Shown in pieces: positions 22,543-22,619 of a stretch of DNA of 22,619 nucleotides; the first letter of the stretch is position 1; every line of letters starts with the position of its first letter. The stretch spans positions 1 to 22,619 of IMG/VR virus record IMGVR_UViG_3300030102_004066; one strand, written 5' to 3'. Below the pieces are notes generated by a model. The model searched no databases. It worked only from the letters and a program-made list of their open reading frames with translations, and had not been told where the DNA came from. The DNA is from a virus. Made by a program: the position numbers and the translations under genes.

Positions 22543-22619
22543 TCACAGCGCGGATTTGATACGAACCACTGCCACCCAGACAGTAAGCGCCGAGATAAGA
22601 CTGAAGCCAAGGATAAACG
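22543..22619 (-). CDS. 3' end of a small membrane protein (partial)
   Basis: From the window edge, one frame encodes FILGFSLISALTVWVAVVRI followed by KSAL and TGA: a membrane helix with a basic end. The stop is 9 bases before the next ATG. A second frame, ending at 22535 with GSGSYQIRAVRG, is also open and cannot be excluded; I prefer the first because of its regular hydrophobic composition. Too short to name. Confidence 0.4.
   Translation of the reverse strand, partial: FILGFSLISALTVWVAVVRIKSAL

Overview
This window looks like part of a tailed phage (or prophage) of a marine cyanobacterium of the Synechococcus/Prochlorococcus type. The right two thirds, read right to left on the minus strand, is a lambda-like siphovirus tail module. 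The host guess is inference: it rests on the C39-like lysin, the small porin-like outer-membrane protein, the proline-rich structural protein and several small proteins, all of which resemble cyanophage proteins I remember. No integrase, tRNA, IS element or CRISPR array is visible.

Right part (about 22.6 to 12.9 kb, minus strand): end of an unknown small membrane protein, head-tail connector/closure candidate, HK97 gp10/lambda Z-like neck protein, tail terminator, tail assembly chaperone G, a T extension in another reading frame, tape measure, then M, L, K, I and J in exact lambda order. Nearly all junctions overlap by 1-14 bases or lie 2 bases apart, so this is one tightly coupled operon. 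The major tail tube gene that lambda has between the terminator and G is absent at that place.

Middle (12.9 to 4.9 kb, minus strand): adhesion genes. These are an S74-chaperone fiber, a small BppU-N-like beta protein, a 901-residue collagen-like fiber, two tiny overlapping ORFs that may be a frameshifted remnant, a 263-residue fiber, a 744-residue protein with a duplicated repeat pair, a tail fiber assembly chaperone and a 63-residue protein coupled to it.

Left part (4.9 to 0 kb): a mosaic of short units on both strands. It holds a self-contained porin-like gene with inverted repeats in front and a strong terminator behind, a small membrane protein coupled to a DUF3310 protein, a divergent pair whose start codons share one CATG, a proline-rich structural protein, a plus-strand operon of a holin-like protein plus three proteins with signal peptides, and a minus-strand group of two small proteins and a C39-like peptidase that is probably the endolysin. 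A plus-strand intrinsic terminator lies inside the antisense structural gene, 340 bases past the last plus-strand gene.

The most notable observation is that the tail-chaperone T domain is readable only by a +1 (or -2) frameshift out of G, unlike lambda's -1 shift. The second is the operon of three exported proteins next to the lysis genes.
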